A stretch of DNA of 64,000 nt from Zhengitettix transpicula (GCA_037074705.1 CM073596.1:59719619-59783618); one strand, 5' to 3'. Positions 42,736 through 55,373 are shown, counted from the stretch's first letter. The notes: generated by a model from the letters alone, not told the origin. A program made the numbers and translations.

Positions 42736-45639
42736 GAATACCACAAATTCAATCTCTTAGTTGTCCATTTACTCAATTAGTGGCTCTATCAGGCCCTTGA
42801 GAGTCGCAACATCTTTGACACTAGGTTCAATCTTTCTTCATATAGTCCACAAACCTCCACACCGGGATAAGGAATAAACACAATAAATATTTGGTAACAA
42901 AAAGGAAGGGGGGGGGGAAATTGAGTGTTCCTTGTAAATGAATTCGGCTTCACTATTCAGGATAGGTGAATTTCTCCAAATACTCTGTAGGCTTTGACCT
43001 ATTTCTTCAGGAGACTCGCATCTCTTGTGCTGTGCCGGCCAGCATGAGGGTAGAGTTTCTCTTGGAAAAATAGGTTAATTTCTCCAGAATATTTGAAGGA
43101 TTTTCCCGTCTCTGAATGTCGAAGTTGACCTTAAATATGAGGTAAACCTCACACTTTCTGTCGTTAGTCAAACACACGATTGCGTTTCTTTTTGAAAATT
43201 CCTGACCTGCTTCCGAACCATCACGCAATCTCTTAACCGTCTATTGTGTTGTCCAACAGGAAAGGCTGCCATTTTTGTGGATTATTTTTCCTTTGTTAGG
43301 TCCATGGACCCCTACCATTTATTCTAATTAAACCATTTAACCAAATTTTCCAGTCATATGAAGGCACTCACGAGCACTGACTCGCCTGATATTAACCTTC
43401 AAGCATCCAAACAGAGTTGCTGCCGTCTTAGGAACAATCACAATGTTGTTATCGTCAGGAATTCTGTGACAATATGAAAGACCAAATATTTTAACACTTC
43501 AGGGTTTATGCTGCCTTAATAACTGCCATTTCACTATAAAATAGTTGTGGATTCTCTATCAAAATTTCCATCAATTCCTCTTTTTTTCTCATCTTTCAGC
43601 AATGCCTGATTATTTATTATTTAATTAAATTTCTCCCATTGTTTTTAACTTTTTACTTTTCAAGTATCTTCGGCACAAGTTAAAAAAATTTACAACAAGG
43701 AATGTCTGAAGAAAGGATTCATAGAAGCCCAGAGTTACCTCCATCTTTCAATGTATTTCAATTTTTACATAGTTGAATGTTTCAGTAAATCGCCGATTAT
43801 CGAATGAATATTCCAAATGGGTGTGGTTAAGAGACGCTTCGACTTTTCAATAATTTGTAATATCTGGAGGGACGAACAATCGCCGATGAAGAGAAGGATC
43901 GTCGTGGCATCTCCGGCAGCAACGTTCTACAATGTTCCTTCTTGTCTACCAGCAACTACTACGACGCCATCAGCATCTATGGTCAAGGCTGCGGTCAATA
44001 ACTCCCAAATCTTTACTGATTATCTGGAATCGGCAGCTGACGAAGGGAAAATGGATTGTCTTGGCTTTTCCATAAAGAACGTAATGTTCCAGGATGCTTT
44101 TTGGCTTAACTTCGGAATATGTTAAACGTATTCCTCGTCGGTCGTTACGTTGAAGGTGCGGCGCCCTGATGTACTTGATTTTATTCTCGTCCAATTCGCA
44201 TCGTTCATATTGAATTTTCTTGCTATCTGACGGGGAGAGTGGATCTTCCTCCAACCGCACTCGTGTCTTCATGTGGGAGTCTGTAAGGAGGCTGCTTCCC
44301 TTGCAAGCTTGTAGACATTCTGCCTTCTACGGACTACGAGGGTACCACGTGTGAGCTCTACGACTGTTTCTTCTTTGGTCTCAATCCAGCGATTTGGACT
44401 TCACAGCGGCTACAGGACTTTATTATTTCTCTGCTCGTTACTTTAAAATCTGTTATTATTTTTATTTTATGTTTGCGTTATCAGTAATTTTTTATTTAGG
44501 GTCTTTAGTTTTATTTTATTCTAATAGAACAAGTCTTGATTTAGATTACTTATAATTTCTGTGTGTGTATGTGAGGTAATTCACACTGTTCACTGTTTAA
44601 TTTATTTCATTTTTAACACTTAACATTTAGTTGAATGTGTGTGTGTTCCAGATAACTTCCTGTAAAGGGTGAAGCGTCCCTGAGGTGATGCCGAAAGAAG
44701 GAACTTTTTATTCTCATTTCTGTCAATCTGAATTCAGGTTCAAAATTTTTCAGTTTTTTTTAGGAAACAGAGGACTTTTTTTGTCAGTATTTGATGAGGA
44801 AGATTGATGAGTGTTGATTAAATACGCTTACATGGAATTGGAGGCAATTTTCTAAGGTCAGACTTGATCCAAACCTTCGTGTTACCTTCTCAATGTTTTA
44901 GTTCTCAAGTAATTAGTTTTTCTTGATTTCTTGTTTAAGCCTGTGAACCGTTTCTGAGCCTGTGACCAGTCCTTGGTTATTTTCCTGCAACGACGTCGTC
45001 ATCAAACATTTCAAACTAGTGTAAGGAAATTTTCATTCAAAGGTTAGTTCAGATCTTTATTTATTGATGTAACAAAACTTAATAAATTCACGTTTCTTCT
45101 GAGAACCCAAAAAGTTACTAATTGTTTCTTGAATTGTGTTACATGGCGGCTGATGGCCTTACTGGCGGCTCTACAAAAAGATTCGTTCCAGAACGTCGAC
45201 ATGGAGGAAATTATCCTTTGATGATGAGACCGTCTCATGGAGGAGTGACGCAGGAGTAGATTTTGTAGGTGATTTTATGCTTTATGTTAAAAATGAAATC
45301 TCTGCTATTGACGTTCAAAGATACACGTTGACCAATGTCAAAGATCATCAGCCTTTAATCTAACTTATTACCTTTTATTTTCATATATTTATGATTTAAT
45401 TGTGTGCACATGCAACTTGTTCATTAGTCGTCCCTGTTATTAATGTAAATATCACTCCTGAGGACAACGAACTTGACGTAGTGAGTTTCCTCATATTCAC
45501 ACTTGATAATGAATCGCTCAAGTGACTCTGGATGTTAACATTGGTATTAAATCGTTGTAATCTTTGTTTGATGATAAGTAAAAACCATTATCCACTGACG
45601 TTCTATCTAACCACACCTCCATGTCATTTACTACTGACA

Positions 45640-46912
45640 TAATAAAAACAGAACGTAAAGTAACATTTTAACATTTTGTATTCCCGTTTATTTCTGTCCC
45701 AGTCTTTCAATTACTTTAATTGCCACACCTAAATTTTCTTTCTCTTTCAAATTCAACGTTTTCCCCTAATGTTAATTTCATTCCAATACCTTCTGGTCTC
45801 CTTCATATACCGTGATGTTTCATCATTTTACTGCCTGCATTCCTGCCTCTCAATGTAATCTATCATGTATTTTATTTTCTCTTATTTCCCTACAGACCTA
45901 GTTATCTGATAACTGTTTTTATTTTGTCATCCATGTGATGCCAACAGCCAATCTTTTTCTCCAATTTTTTAATTTATTTTATTTAATTGCAACTGTTAAT
46001 TCCTTTTCTGCCAAAAACGCCGTTAAGTTTTTATCAACATTATCACTTTTAGAACCGTATATAATGTTATATGTATTGTAACAATATTGTGCCCCATCGT
46101 ACCTCAATGAGACAGTTAAATATCTCTTTTTTACACACATTAAATACCATCATGTGATGACAATTGAAGGGTCATTGGTCAGTGGACTAGTTTCCTCTAG
46201 AAGTTACAGGTAACTCCATTTTAATTCTTTCTATGGGATATCATCACCTATAGTTATTACTCTCACTCTTATTACAAATAGCTCCATAAACTTTCAAACA
46301 CCCAAAGATCAGGAAAAATTTCTTATCACATTTCATTGTTAAGCTTCTTTTGCAAGTTTTTGTCTACTAAAGCAGAGGCAGGACCAGCATCAGCAATTGA
46401 CCTTTTCATGCCAACTGCCTTCACACCCCCATCAACATACAACAGCATCACATCACCTGTTGTACTCCTGTTGTCAGGGACATGTTCACACAACAAATCC
46501 TCACTATCTGCCCATATGGGTTTATCTGTTCTCATTTACAGGACTATTCTATCACTTCTCCAACCAGTGGATCTGCCAAGGAAGAAGACTGTAGTTATTT
46601 GTCCCCTTGGGGCTGTTGTCCTTGCTCACATTTCTATCATCCCAAGATTTCCACGTCTGTCACTTTACCGCTTTAATTAATTTATTTACGTAATACCACT
46701 ACGTTTGATATCAATGTATCTAGATAATATTAATTTCACATTAGCAGGTAACTGTCTATTAACCTTCAAGTACCATAACATGTATATTTCCATTTTTAGC
46801 TACATAATTCTTTTTAATTTTTAATTACTGCTCCCTATCTATTACACAGCCTTACAGGTATTTTTTTATTATTTCATATTTACTTGGCATCCACCCATAA
46901 ATCAACTTTTAG
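45640..46912. mobile_element. foreign DNA inside array unit 3
   Basis: This 1.27-kb stretch has no counterpart in the other units. Clear terminal repeats or a poly(A) tail are not visible, so the mechanism of arrival is unknown. It carries one coding-like minus-strand frame. Confidence 0.6.
46326..46535 (-). CDS. unknown 69-residue frame in the unit 3 insertion
   Basis: The minus-strand frame starts at ATG 46535, just after an in-frame stop, and ends at TGA 46326-46328. It contains KPIWADSEDLLCEHVPDN, then TTGDVMLLYVDGGVKAVG and ends KNLQKKLNNEM. Its composition is that of an ordinary soluble protein, rich in D, V, L, K and G, unlike the Phe/Leu/Ile-rich frames nearby. I do not recognise it. 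It could be an exon or a fragment of a mobile-element or cellular gene carried in with the insertion. Confidence 0.35.
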   Translation of the reverse strand: MRTDKPIWADSEDLLCEHVPDNRSTTGDVMLLYVDGGVKAVGMKRSIADAGPASALVDKNLQKKLNNEM

Positions 46913-48020
46913 GCATCCCAAGTTGAACTTTTACGTTTAATGCCTACGTACAATGTGGTTTAGCTGTTGAAATCTAAAGGAATGCTTGACAGGGATACCA
47001 ACAATGAAACTTTTATAGTGAAATTACAATTAACGTCTACATAAGGATGGAATATCCTCTACGTCGCACATTCATTCTCTCACAATAGATATTTATTCAT
47101 TCGGCAGCATGAAAGTGATGTATTCTTTATATTAAATTTACTTCCTTTTTCTTAGCAGGTCAATGTATTAATTTATTTTCCTCCCACGATTTATTGTTCC
47201 ACTTTATCTAGATCTTAAAAATTGATAAGAAATTTAGCAAAAATCTCCACCCATTCATTTGTGTCTGTTAACAATTTTCTCCTGGCTTTCTATTTCTCTA
47301 TCACTTAATCTCTTACTCAGTTATTCCCTCAAGGTGTTTCCCTTTTCTCCGGTTGGGTTTTTCGACCCTGAACTATTATTCCTATCCTTCTCGTCTACTG
47401 AATACCACAAATTCAATCTCTTAGTTGTCCATTTACTCAATTAGTGGCTCTATCAGGCCCTTGAGAGTCGCAACATCTTTAACACTAGGTTCAATCTTTC
47501 ATCATATAGTCCACAAACCTCCACACCGGGATAAGGAATATACACAATAAATATTTGGTAACAAAAAGGAAGGGGGGGGGAAATTGAGTGTTCCTTGTAA
47601 ATGAATTCGGCTTCACTATTCAGGATAGGTGAATTTCTCCAAATACTCTGTAGGCTTTGACCTATTTCTTCAGGAGACTCGCATCTCTTGTGCTGTGTCG
47701 GCCAGCATGAGGGTAGAGTTTCTCTTGGAAAAATAGGTTAATTTCTCCAGAATATTTGAAGGATTTTCCCGTCTCTGAATGTCGAAGTTGACCTTAAATA
47801 TGAGGTAAACCTCACACTTTCTGTCGTTAGCCAAACACACAATTGCGTTTCTTTTTGAAAATTCCTGACCTGCTTTTGAACCATCACGCAATCTCTTAAC
47901 CGTCTATTGTTTTGTCCAACAGGAAAGGCTGCAATTTTTGTGGATTATTTTTCCTTTATTAGGTCCATTGACGCCTACCATTTATTCTAATTAAACCATT
48001 TAACAAAACTTTCCAGTCAT

Positions 48021-48410
48021 ATGGAGGCTCCCACGAGCACTGACTCGCCTTCAAGCATCCAAACAAAGTTTAGGAACAATCACAATGTTGTTATCGTCAG
48101 GAATTCTGTGACAATATGGAAGACCAAATATTTTAAAACTTCAGGGTTTATGCTGCCATTTCACTATAAAATAGTTGTGGATTCTCTCAAAATTTCCATC
48201 AATTCCTCTTTTTTTCTCATCTTTCAACAATGGCTCATTATTTATTATTTAATTAACTTTCTCCCATTGTTTTTAACTTTTTACTTTTCACGTATCTTCG
48301 GCACAAGTTTAAAAAATTTACAACAAGGCATGTCTGAGAAAATGATTCATATAAGCCCCGAGTTATTCCATCTTACGTCTTTCAATGTATTTCAATTTTT
48401 ACTTACTTGA
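48021..48410 (+). CDS. 129-codon frame near the start of unit 4, possible small membrane protein
   Basis: The frame begins MEAPTSTDSPSSIQTKF, continues RNNHNVVIVRNSVTIWKTK, then becomes hydrophobic (FFLIFQQWLIIYYLINFLPL, about residues 66-85) and ends FNVFQFLLT. In units 1 and 2 the same start gives only 53 codons, ending FMLP-stop. Unit 4 has deletions of 11, 10, 12 and 3 bases relative to them; the first two cancel in frame and the third removes the stop. The Phe/Leu/Ile-rich half could simply be AT-rich non-coding DNA. Unit 5 has an early stop in this frame. The identical frame occurs in unit 6. Confidence 0.25.
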   Translation: MEAPTSTDSPSSIQTKFRNNHNVVIVRNSVTIWKTKYFKTSGFMLPFHYKIVVDSLKISINSSFFLIFQQWLIIYYLINFLPLFLTFYFSRIFGTSLKNLQQGMSEKMIHISPELFHLTSFNVFQFLLT

Positions 48411-49826
48411 AAATTTCATTAAATCGCTGATTTTCTGATGAATATTAAAAATGGGTTTGGTTAAGCGACGCTTCTACTTTTCTTACATTTGTATATCTGG
48501 AGGGACGAACAATCGCCGATGAAGAGAAGGATCGTCGTGACATCTACGGCAGCAACGGTCTACAATGTTCCTTCTTGTCTACCAGCAACTACTACGACGC
48601 CATCAGCATCTATGGTCAAGGCTGCGGCCAATAACTCCCAAATCTTTACTGATTATCTGGAATCAGCAGGTGACGAAGGGAAAATGGATTGTCTTGGCTT
48701 TTCCATAAAGAACGTAACGTTCCAGGATGCTTTTTGGCGTAACTTCGGAATATGTTAAACGTATTCCTCGTCGGTCGTTACGTTGAAGGAGCGGCGCCCT
48801 GATGTACTTGATTATATTCTCGTCCAATTCGCATCGTTCATATTGAATTTTCTTGCTATCTGACGGGGAGAGTTGATCTTCCTCCAACCGCACCCGTGTC
48901 TTCATGTGGGATTTTGTAAGGAGGCTGCTTCCCTTGCAAGCTCGTAGACATTCTGCCTTCTACGGACTACGAGAGAACCACGTGTGAGCTCTACGACTGT
49001 CTCTTCTTTGGGCTCAATCCAGCGATTTGGACTTCACAACGGCTACAGGACTTTTATTATTACTCTGCTCGTGACTTTAAAATCTGTTATTGTTTTTATT
49101 TTGTGTGTGTGTTATCAGTAATTGGTTATTTAGGGTCTTTAGTTTTATTTTATTCTAATAGAACAATTCTTTATTTAGATTATTTATAATTTCTGTGTGT
49201 GTATGTGAGGTAATTCACACTGTTTACTGTTTAATTTATTTCATTTTTAACACTTAACATTTAGTTGAAAGTGTGTGTGTTCCAGATAACTTCCTGTAGG
49301 AAGTGAAGCGTCCTTGAGGAGATGCCGAAAGAAGGAACTTTTTATTATCATTTCTGTCAATCTGAATTCAGGTTCTAAATTTTTCAGTTTTTTTTAGGAA
49401 ACAGAGGAATTTTTTTTGTCAGTACTTGATGAGGAAGATTTATGAGTGTTGATTAAATACGCTTACATGGAATTGGAGGCAATTTTCTAAGGTCAGACTT
49501 GATCCAAACCTTCGTGTTACCTTCTCAATGTTTTAGTTCTGTAGTAAATGGTTTTTCTTGATTTCTTGTTTAAGCCTGTGAACCGATTCTGAACCTGCGG
49601 CATGTCCTTAGTTAATTTCGTGCAACGACGTCGTCATCAAACATTTCAAACTAGTGTGACGAAATTTTCATTCAAAGGTTAGTTCAGATCTTTATTTATT
49701 GATGTAACAAAACTTAATAAATTAACTATTCTTCTGAGAACCCGGAATATAACCAATTGTTTCTTGAATTGTGTTACATGGCGGCTGATGTCCTTACTGG
49801 CGACTCAACAAAAAGAATCGTTCCAG

Positions 49827-50461
49827 AAGACTGACATGGAGGAAATTATCCTTTGATGATGAGACCGTCTCATGGAGGAGTGATGCAGGAGTAGATTTTG
49901 TAGGTGATGACGTAAAATTATGCTTTATGTTAAAAATGAAATCTCTGCTATTGACGTGCAAAGATACACGTTGACCAATGTCTAAGATCATCATCATTTA
50001 ATCTAATTTATTTGCTTTTGTTTTCATATATTAATTTAATTGTGTGGAAAATCAACTTGTTCATTAGCCGTCGCTGGCATTAATGTAAATATCACTCCTG
50101 AGGACAACGAACTTGACGTAGTGAGTTTTTCTATTCTTCTCAACCTAATTGAAATGAATCGCTCAAGTGACAGTGGATTGAAATTAAATTGTTTATATTT
50201 ACTTTCATGATAAGTAAAAACCACCATCCCCTGACTTTCTGTCGAACTACACCTCCATGTCATACACTACTCAGATAAGAGAAACAGTTGTTTATGTAAT
50301 ATTTTCAGCATTATTTTCTGCCCTGTTCCTAACTACACATTATATTACATTAGCCTCGCTTCTATGCGCCTGTTGTGCAGGCATCCCAAGTTGCACTTGT
50401 ACGTTTGGTTGCCTACGTACAAGGTGGTTTACATTGTGAAATCTACAAGACTCCTGAATGA
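49827..50461 (+). CDS. candidate 3' coding exons of unit 4 (X-Y-Z), reference copy
   Basis: Block X (49827-49903, 77 nt) follows an acceptor 'gaatcgttccag' and reads RLTWRKLSFDDETVSWRSDA then GVDFV, ending in phase 1 at TAG|gtgatg. Block Y (50068-50120, 53 nt) follows 'cttgttcattag', supplies CC to complete an Ala codon, reads VAGINVNITPEDNELDV and ends in phase 0 at GTA|gtgagt. Block Z (50381-50461) follows 'cctgttgtgcag', reads ASQVALVRLVAYVQGGLHCE then IYKTPE and stops at TGA. AATAAA follows at 50473-50478. Introns are 164 and 260 bases. Both junction phases agree and the three blocks stay open in most units. In block Z about half of the variable codons differ only at synonymous positions. 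Upstream exons and the start codon were not identified; the protein family is not recognised. Confidence 0.4.
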
Positions 50462-50865
50462 GGGATACCAACAATAAACCTTTGCTAATTTACAATTGTG
50501 GCCCACATAAGGATGGAATATCCTCTACGACACACATTCATTATTTCACAATAGATATTTATTTATTTATTCAGGCAACATGTCAATATCTATTCTTCAG
50601 TTAATTTATTTCCTGTTTCTTAGCAAGTCAATGTATTAATTTATTTTCCTCCCACCATTTATTGTTCCACTTTGTCTACATCTTTAAAATTTATAATGAT
50701 TTAAGTAAAATTCTGCACCCATTCATTTGTGTCTGTTAACATTTTTCTCCTGGCTTTCTATTTCCCTTTCACTTAATCACTTTCTCAGTTATTCCTCAAG
50801 GTGTTTCCTTTTACTTGTGTTGGGTTTTTTAACCTAAATTATTATTCCTCTCCTTCTCGTCTGCT

Positions 50866-53800
50866 GAATACCACAAATTCAATCACTTCGTTCTCCGTTT
50901 TCTCAATTAGTGCCTCTATCAGGCCCTTGAGAGTGACAACATCTTTGAAACTAGGTTCAACCTTTCTTCATATAGTCCACAAACCTCCTCACCACGATGA
51001 GAAATGTACACAATAAATATTTGGTAACAAAAAGGAAGGGAAGGGGGAAATTGAGTGTTCCTTGTAAATGAATTCAGCTTCACCATTCAGGATAGGTGAA
51101 TTTCTCCAAATACTCTGTAGGCTTTGACCTATTTCTTCAGGAGACTCGCATCTCTTGTGCTGTGCCGGCCAGCATGAGGCTAGAGTTTCTCTTGGAAAAA
51201 TAGGTTAATTTCTCCAGAATATTTTAAGGATTTTCCCGTCTCTGAATGTCGAAGTTGACCTTAAATATGAGGTTAACCTCACACTTTCTGTCGTTAGCCA
51301 AACACACGATTGCGTTTCTTTTTGAAAATTCCTGACCTGCTTCTGAACCATCACGCAATCTCTTAACCGTCTATTGTGTTGTCCAACAGGAAAGGCTGCC
51401 ATTTTTGTGGATTATTTTTCCTTTGTAAGGTCCATTGACGCCTACCATTTATTCTAATTAAACCATTTAACAAAACTTTCCAGTCATATGAAGGCACTCA
51501 CGAGCACTGACTCGCCTGATATTAACCTTCAAGCATCCTAACAGAGTTGCTGCCGTCTTAGGAACAATCACAATGTTGTTATCGTCAGGAATTCTGTGAC
51601 AATATACAATATCAAATATTTTAACACTTCAGGGTTTATGCTGCCTTAATAACTGCCATTTCACTATAAAATAGTTGTGGATTCTCTATCAAAATTTCCA
51701 TCAATTACTCTTTTTTTCTCATCTTTCAGCAATGCCTGATTATTTATTATTTAATTAACTTTCTCCCATTGTTTTTAACTTTTTACTTTTCAAGTATCTT
51801 CGGCACAAGTTAAAAAAATTTACAACAAGGAATGTCTGAAGAAATGATGCATAGAAGCCCAGAGTTACCTCCATCTTTCAATGTATTTCAATTTTTACAT
51901 AGTTGAAAGTTTCAGTAAATCGCCGATTATCGAATGAATATTCCAAATGGGTGTGGTTAAGAGACACTTCGACTTTTCAATAATTTGTAATATCTGGAGG
52001 GACGAACAATCGCCGATTAAGAGAAGGATCGTCGTGGCATCTCCGGCAGCAACGTTCTACAATGTTTCTTCTTGACTACAAGATACTACTACAACACCAT
52101 CAGCATCTATGGTCAAGGCTGCGAAAGATATCCTCCAAGTCTTTAGTTGATTGTCTGCAGCCACGACCGTCAGATGACAAAGGACAAATAATCGTCTTGG
52201 CTTTCCTTAAAGAACATAATGTTCCAGGATGCTTTTTGTCCTCACTTCGGAATATGTTAAACGGATTCCTCGTCGGTCTTTACATTAAATGAGCTGAGTC
52301 TTGATGTACCTAATTTTATTCTCGTCCAAGTCGCATCGTTCATATTGAATTTTCTTGCTATCGTCCGAGGTGACTTGGTTTTTTGTCCATCGTACTCGTG
52401 TCTTCATGTGAGAGATTGAAAGGAGGCTGCTTCCCTTTGAAAGCTCGTAGACATTCTGCCTTCTACGGACTACGAGGGTACCACGTGTGAGCTCTACGAC
52501 TGTCTCTTCTTTGGGCTCAATCCAGCGATTTGGACTTCACAGCGGCTACAGGACTTTTATTATTACTCTGCTCGTGACTTTAAAATCTGTTATTGTTTTT
52601 ATTTTGTGTGAGTGTTATCAGTAATTGGTTATTTAGGGTCTTTAGTTTTATTTTATTCTAATAGAACAAGTCTTGATTTAGATTACTTATAATTTCTGTG
52701 TGTGTATGTGAGGTAATTCACACTGTTCACTGTTTAATTTATTTCATTTTTAACACTTAACGTTTAGTTGAATGTGTGTGTGTTCCAGATAACGTCCTGT
52801 AGGGGGTGAAGCGTCCTTGAGGTGATGCCGAAAGAAGGAACTTTTTATTCTCATTTCTGTCAATCTGAATTAAGGTTCAAAATTTTTCAGTTTTTTTTAG
52901 GAAACAGGAATTTTTTTGTCAGTACTTGATGAGGAAGATTGACGAGTGTTGATTAAATACGCTTACATGGAATTGGAGGCAATTTTCTAAGGTCAGACTT
53001 GATCCAAACCTTCGTGTTACCTTCTCAATGTTTTAGTTCTCAAGTAATTAGTTTTTCTTGATTTCTTGTTTAAGCCTGTGAACCGTTTCTGAGCCTGCGA
53101 CGTGTCCTTGGTTATTTTCCTGCAACGACGTCATCAAACATTTCAAAGTAGTATATGGAAATTTTCATTCAAAGGTTAGTTCAGATCTTTATTTATTGAT
53201 GTACCAAAACTTAATAAATTCACGTTTCTTCTGAGAACCCAAAAAGTTACTAATTGTTTCTTGAATTGTGTTACATGGCGGCTGATGTCCTTACTGGCGG
53301 CTCTACAAAATAGAATCATTCCAGAAGGTCGACATGGATGAAATTAGCCTTTGATGATGAGACCGTCTCATGGAGGAGTGATGCAGGATTATATTTTGTA
53401 GGTGACTACGTAAAATTATTCTTTATGTTAAAAATGAAATCTCTGCTATTGACGTGCAAAGATACACGTTGTTCAATGTCTAAGATGATAATTTAATTTA
53501 ATTTATTTGCTTTTGTTTTCATATATTCATGATTTAATTGTGTGGAAACCAACTTGTTCATTAGCCGTATCTGGTATTAATGTAAATCTCACTCCTGAGG
53601 ACAACGAACTTGACGTAGTGAGTTTTTCTATTCTTCTCAACCTAATTGAAATGAATCGCTCATGTGACAGTGGATTGAAATTAAATTGTTTATTTTTTGT
53701 TTCATGATAAGTAAAAACCACCATCCACTGACTTCCTATGTAACTACACCTCTATGTCATACACTACTCAGTTAAAAGGAACAGAGTTGTTTTTGTAATA

Positions 53801-54362
53801 TTTTCAGCATTATTTTCTGCCCAGTTCCTAACTACACATTATATTACAGTAGCCTCGCTTCTATGCGCCTGTTGTGCAGGCATCCCAAGTTGCACTTGTA
53901 CGATTAGTTGCCTACGTACAAGGTGATTTAGATGGTGAAATCTATAAGACCCCTGAATGAGGGATACCAACAATAAACATTTGCTAATTTACAATTGTGG
54001 CCCACATAAGGATGGAATATCCTCTACGTCACACATTCATTCTCTCACAATAGATATTAATTTATTCAGGCAACATGTCAATATCTATTCTTCAGTTAAT
54101 TTATTTCCTGTTTCTTAGCAAGTCAATGTATTAAATTATTTATCTCCCACGATTTATTGTTCCACTTTGTCTAGATCTAAAAAATTGATAAGAAATTAAG
54201 CAAAAATCTCCACCCATTCATTTGTGTCTGTTAACAATTTTCTCCTGGCTTTCTATTTCTCTATCACTTAATCTCTTACTCAGTTATTCCCTCAAGGTGT
54301 TTCCCTTTACTCCGGTTGGGTTTTTCAACCCTGAACTATTATTCCTATCCTTCTCGTCTACT
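50866..54362 (+). repeat. array unit 5 (3497 bp)
   Basis: Up to about 52066 it matches unit 7 almost exactly; beyond that it switches to the type A central segment found in units 1 and 2, whereas unit 7 keeps type B. The unit is therefore a mosaic. Confidence 0.9.
53325..53960 (+). CDS. candidate 3' coding exons of unit 5 (X-Y-Z)
   Basis: X 53325-53401, Y 53565-53617, Z 53880-53960. X reads STWMKLAFDDETVSWRSDAG, Y reads VSGINVNLTPEDNELDV and Z ends GDLDGEIYKTPE-stop. Splice bases and phases are kept. The downstream signal is 'aacaataaacat', containing AATAAA. Confidence 0.35.
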
Positions 54363-54983
54363 GAATACCACAAATTCAATCTCTTAGTTGTCCATTTACT
54401 CAATTAGTGGCTCTATCAGGCGCTTGAGAGACGCAACATCTTTGACACTAGATTCAATCTTTCTTCATATAGTCCACAAACCCCCACACCGGGATAAGGA
54501 ATATACACAATAAATTTTTGGTAACAATAAGGAAGGCGAAAACGTTGAGTGTTTTTTTGTAAATGAAGTTCAGCTTCACCATCCAGGACAGGGGAAATTC
54601 TCCAAATACTGTGTAGGCTTTGGCCTATTTCTTCAGGAGACTCGCATCTCTTGTGCTGTGTCGGCCAGCATGAGGGTAGAGTTTCTCTTGGAAAAATAGG
54701 TTAATTTCTCCAGAATATTTGAAGGATTTTCCCGTCTCTGAATGTCGAAGTTGACCTTAAATATGAGGTAAACCTCACACTTTCTGTCGTTAGCCAAACA
54801 CACAATTGCGTTTCTTTTTGAAAATTCCTGACCTGCTTTTGAACCATCACGCAATCTCTTAACCGTCTATTGTTTTGTCCAACAGGAAAGGCTGCAATTT
54901 TTGTGGATTATTTTTCCTTTATTAGGTCCATTGACGCCTACCATTTATTCTAATTAAACCATTTAACAAAACTTTCCAGTCAT

Positions 54984-55373
54984 ATGGAGGCTCCCACGAG
55001 CACTGACTCGCCTTCAAGCATCCAAACAAAGTTTAGGAACAATCACAATGTTGTTATCGTCAGGAATTCTGTGACAATATGGAAGACCAAATATTTTAAA
55101 ACTTCAGGGTTTATGCTGCCATTTCACTATAAAATAGTTGTGGATTCTCTCAAAATTTCCATCAATTCCTCTTTTTTTCTCATCTTTCAACAATGGCTCA
55201 TTATTTATTATTTAATTAACTTTCTCCCATTGTTTTTAACTTTTTACTTTTCACGTATCTTCGGCACAAGTTTAAAAAATTTACAACAAGGCATGTCTGA
55301 GAAAATGATTCATATAAGCCCCGAGTTATTCCATCTTACGTCTTTCAATGTATTTCAATTTTTACTTACTTGA
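54984..55373 (+). CDS. 129-codon frame of unit 6, identical to that of unit 4
   Basis: Same protein as at 48021-48410; see that entry for the reasoning. Identity here reflects recent duplication and does not by itself show constraint. Confidence 0.25.
   Translation: MEAPTSTDSPSSIQTKFRNNHNVVIVRNSVTIWKTKYFKTSGFMLPFHYKIVVDSLKISINSSFFLIFQQWLIIYYLINFLPLFLTFYFSRIFGTSLKNLQQGMSEKMIHISPELFHLTSFNVFQFLLT

Larger units (their letters stand above)
45192..46960 (+). pseudogene. broken 3' exons of unit 3
   Basis: X (45192-45268) and Y (45428-45480, reading VVPVINVNITPEDNELDV) are present with good splice sites. Block Z begins at 46913 after the inserted DNA, but a one-base deletion ('tttaatgcc' for 'ttagttgcc' type text) shifts the frame to a premature stop. 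The intron before Z has grown by over 1 kb and lost the usual 'gttgtgcag' acceptor (now 'acttttag'). Confidence 0.35.
42736..47399 (+). repeat. array unit 3 (4664 bp, carries a replacement)
   Basis: Type B central segment. From about 45640 to 46910 unrelated DNA replaces the roughly 120 bases that normally lie before block Z, making this unit 1.16 kb longer than the others. Its block Z is also frameshifted. Confidence 0.85.
47400..50865 (+). repeat. array unit 4 (3466 bp)
   Basis: Type B central segment. From 47661 onwards this unit and most of the next match units 6 and 7 at an offset of exactly 6963 bases. Confidence 0.9.

Noticed and set aside
43817..44125. 102-codon + frame containing SPAATFYNVPSCLPATTTTP
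   Set aside because: Stops appear in the type A units and two other frames are open over parts of the same segment, so no single frame is kept across units. It remains possible as a decayed exon.
43970..44272. 100-codon minus-strand frame opposite the previous one
   Set aside because: It mirrors the + frame, its upstream end differs between units, and no splice or start context supports it.
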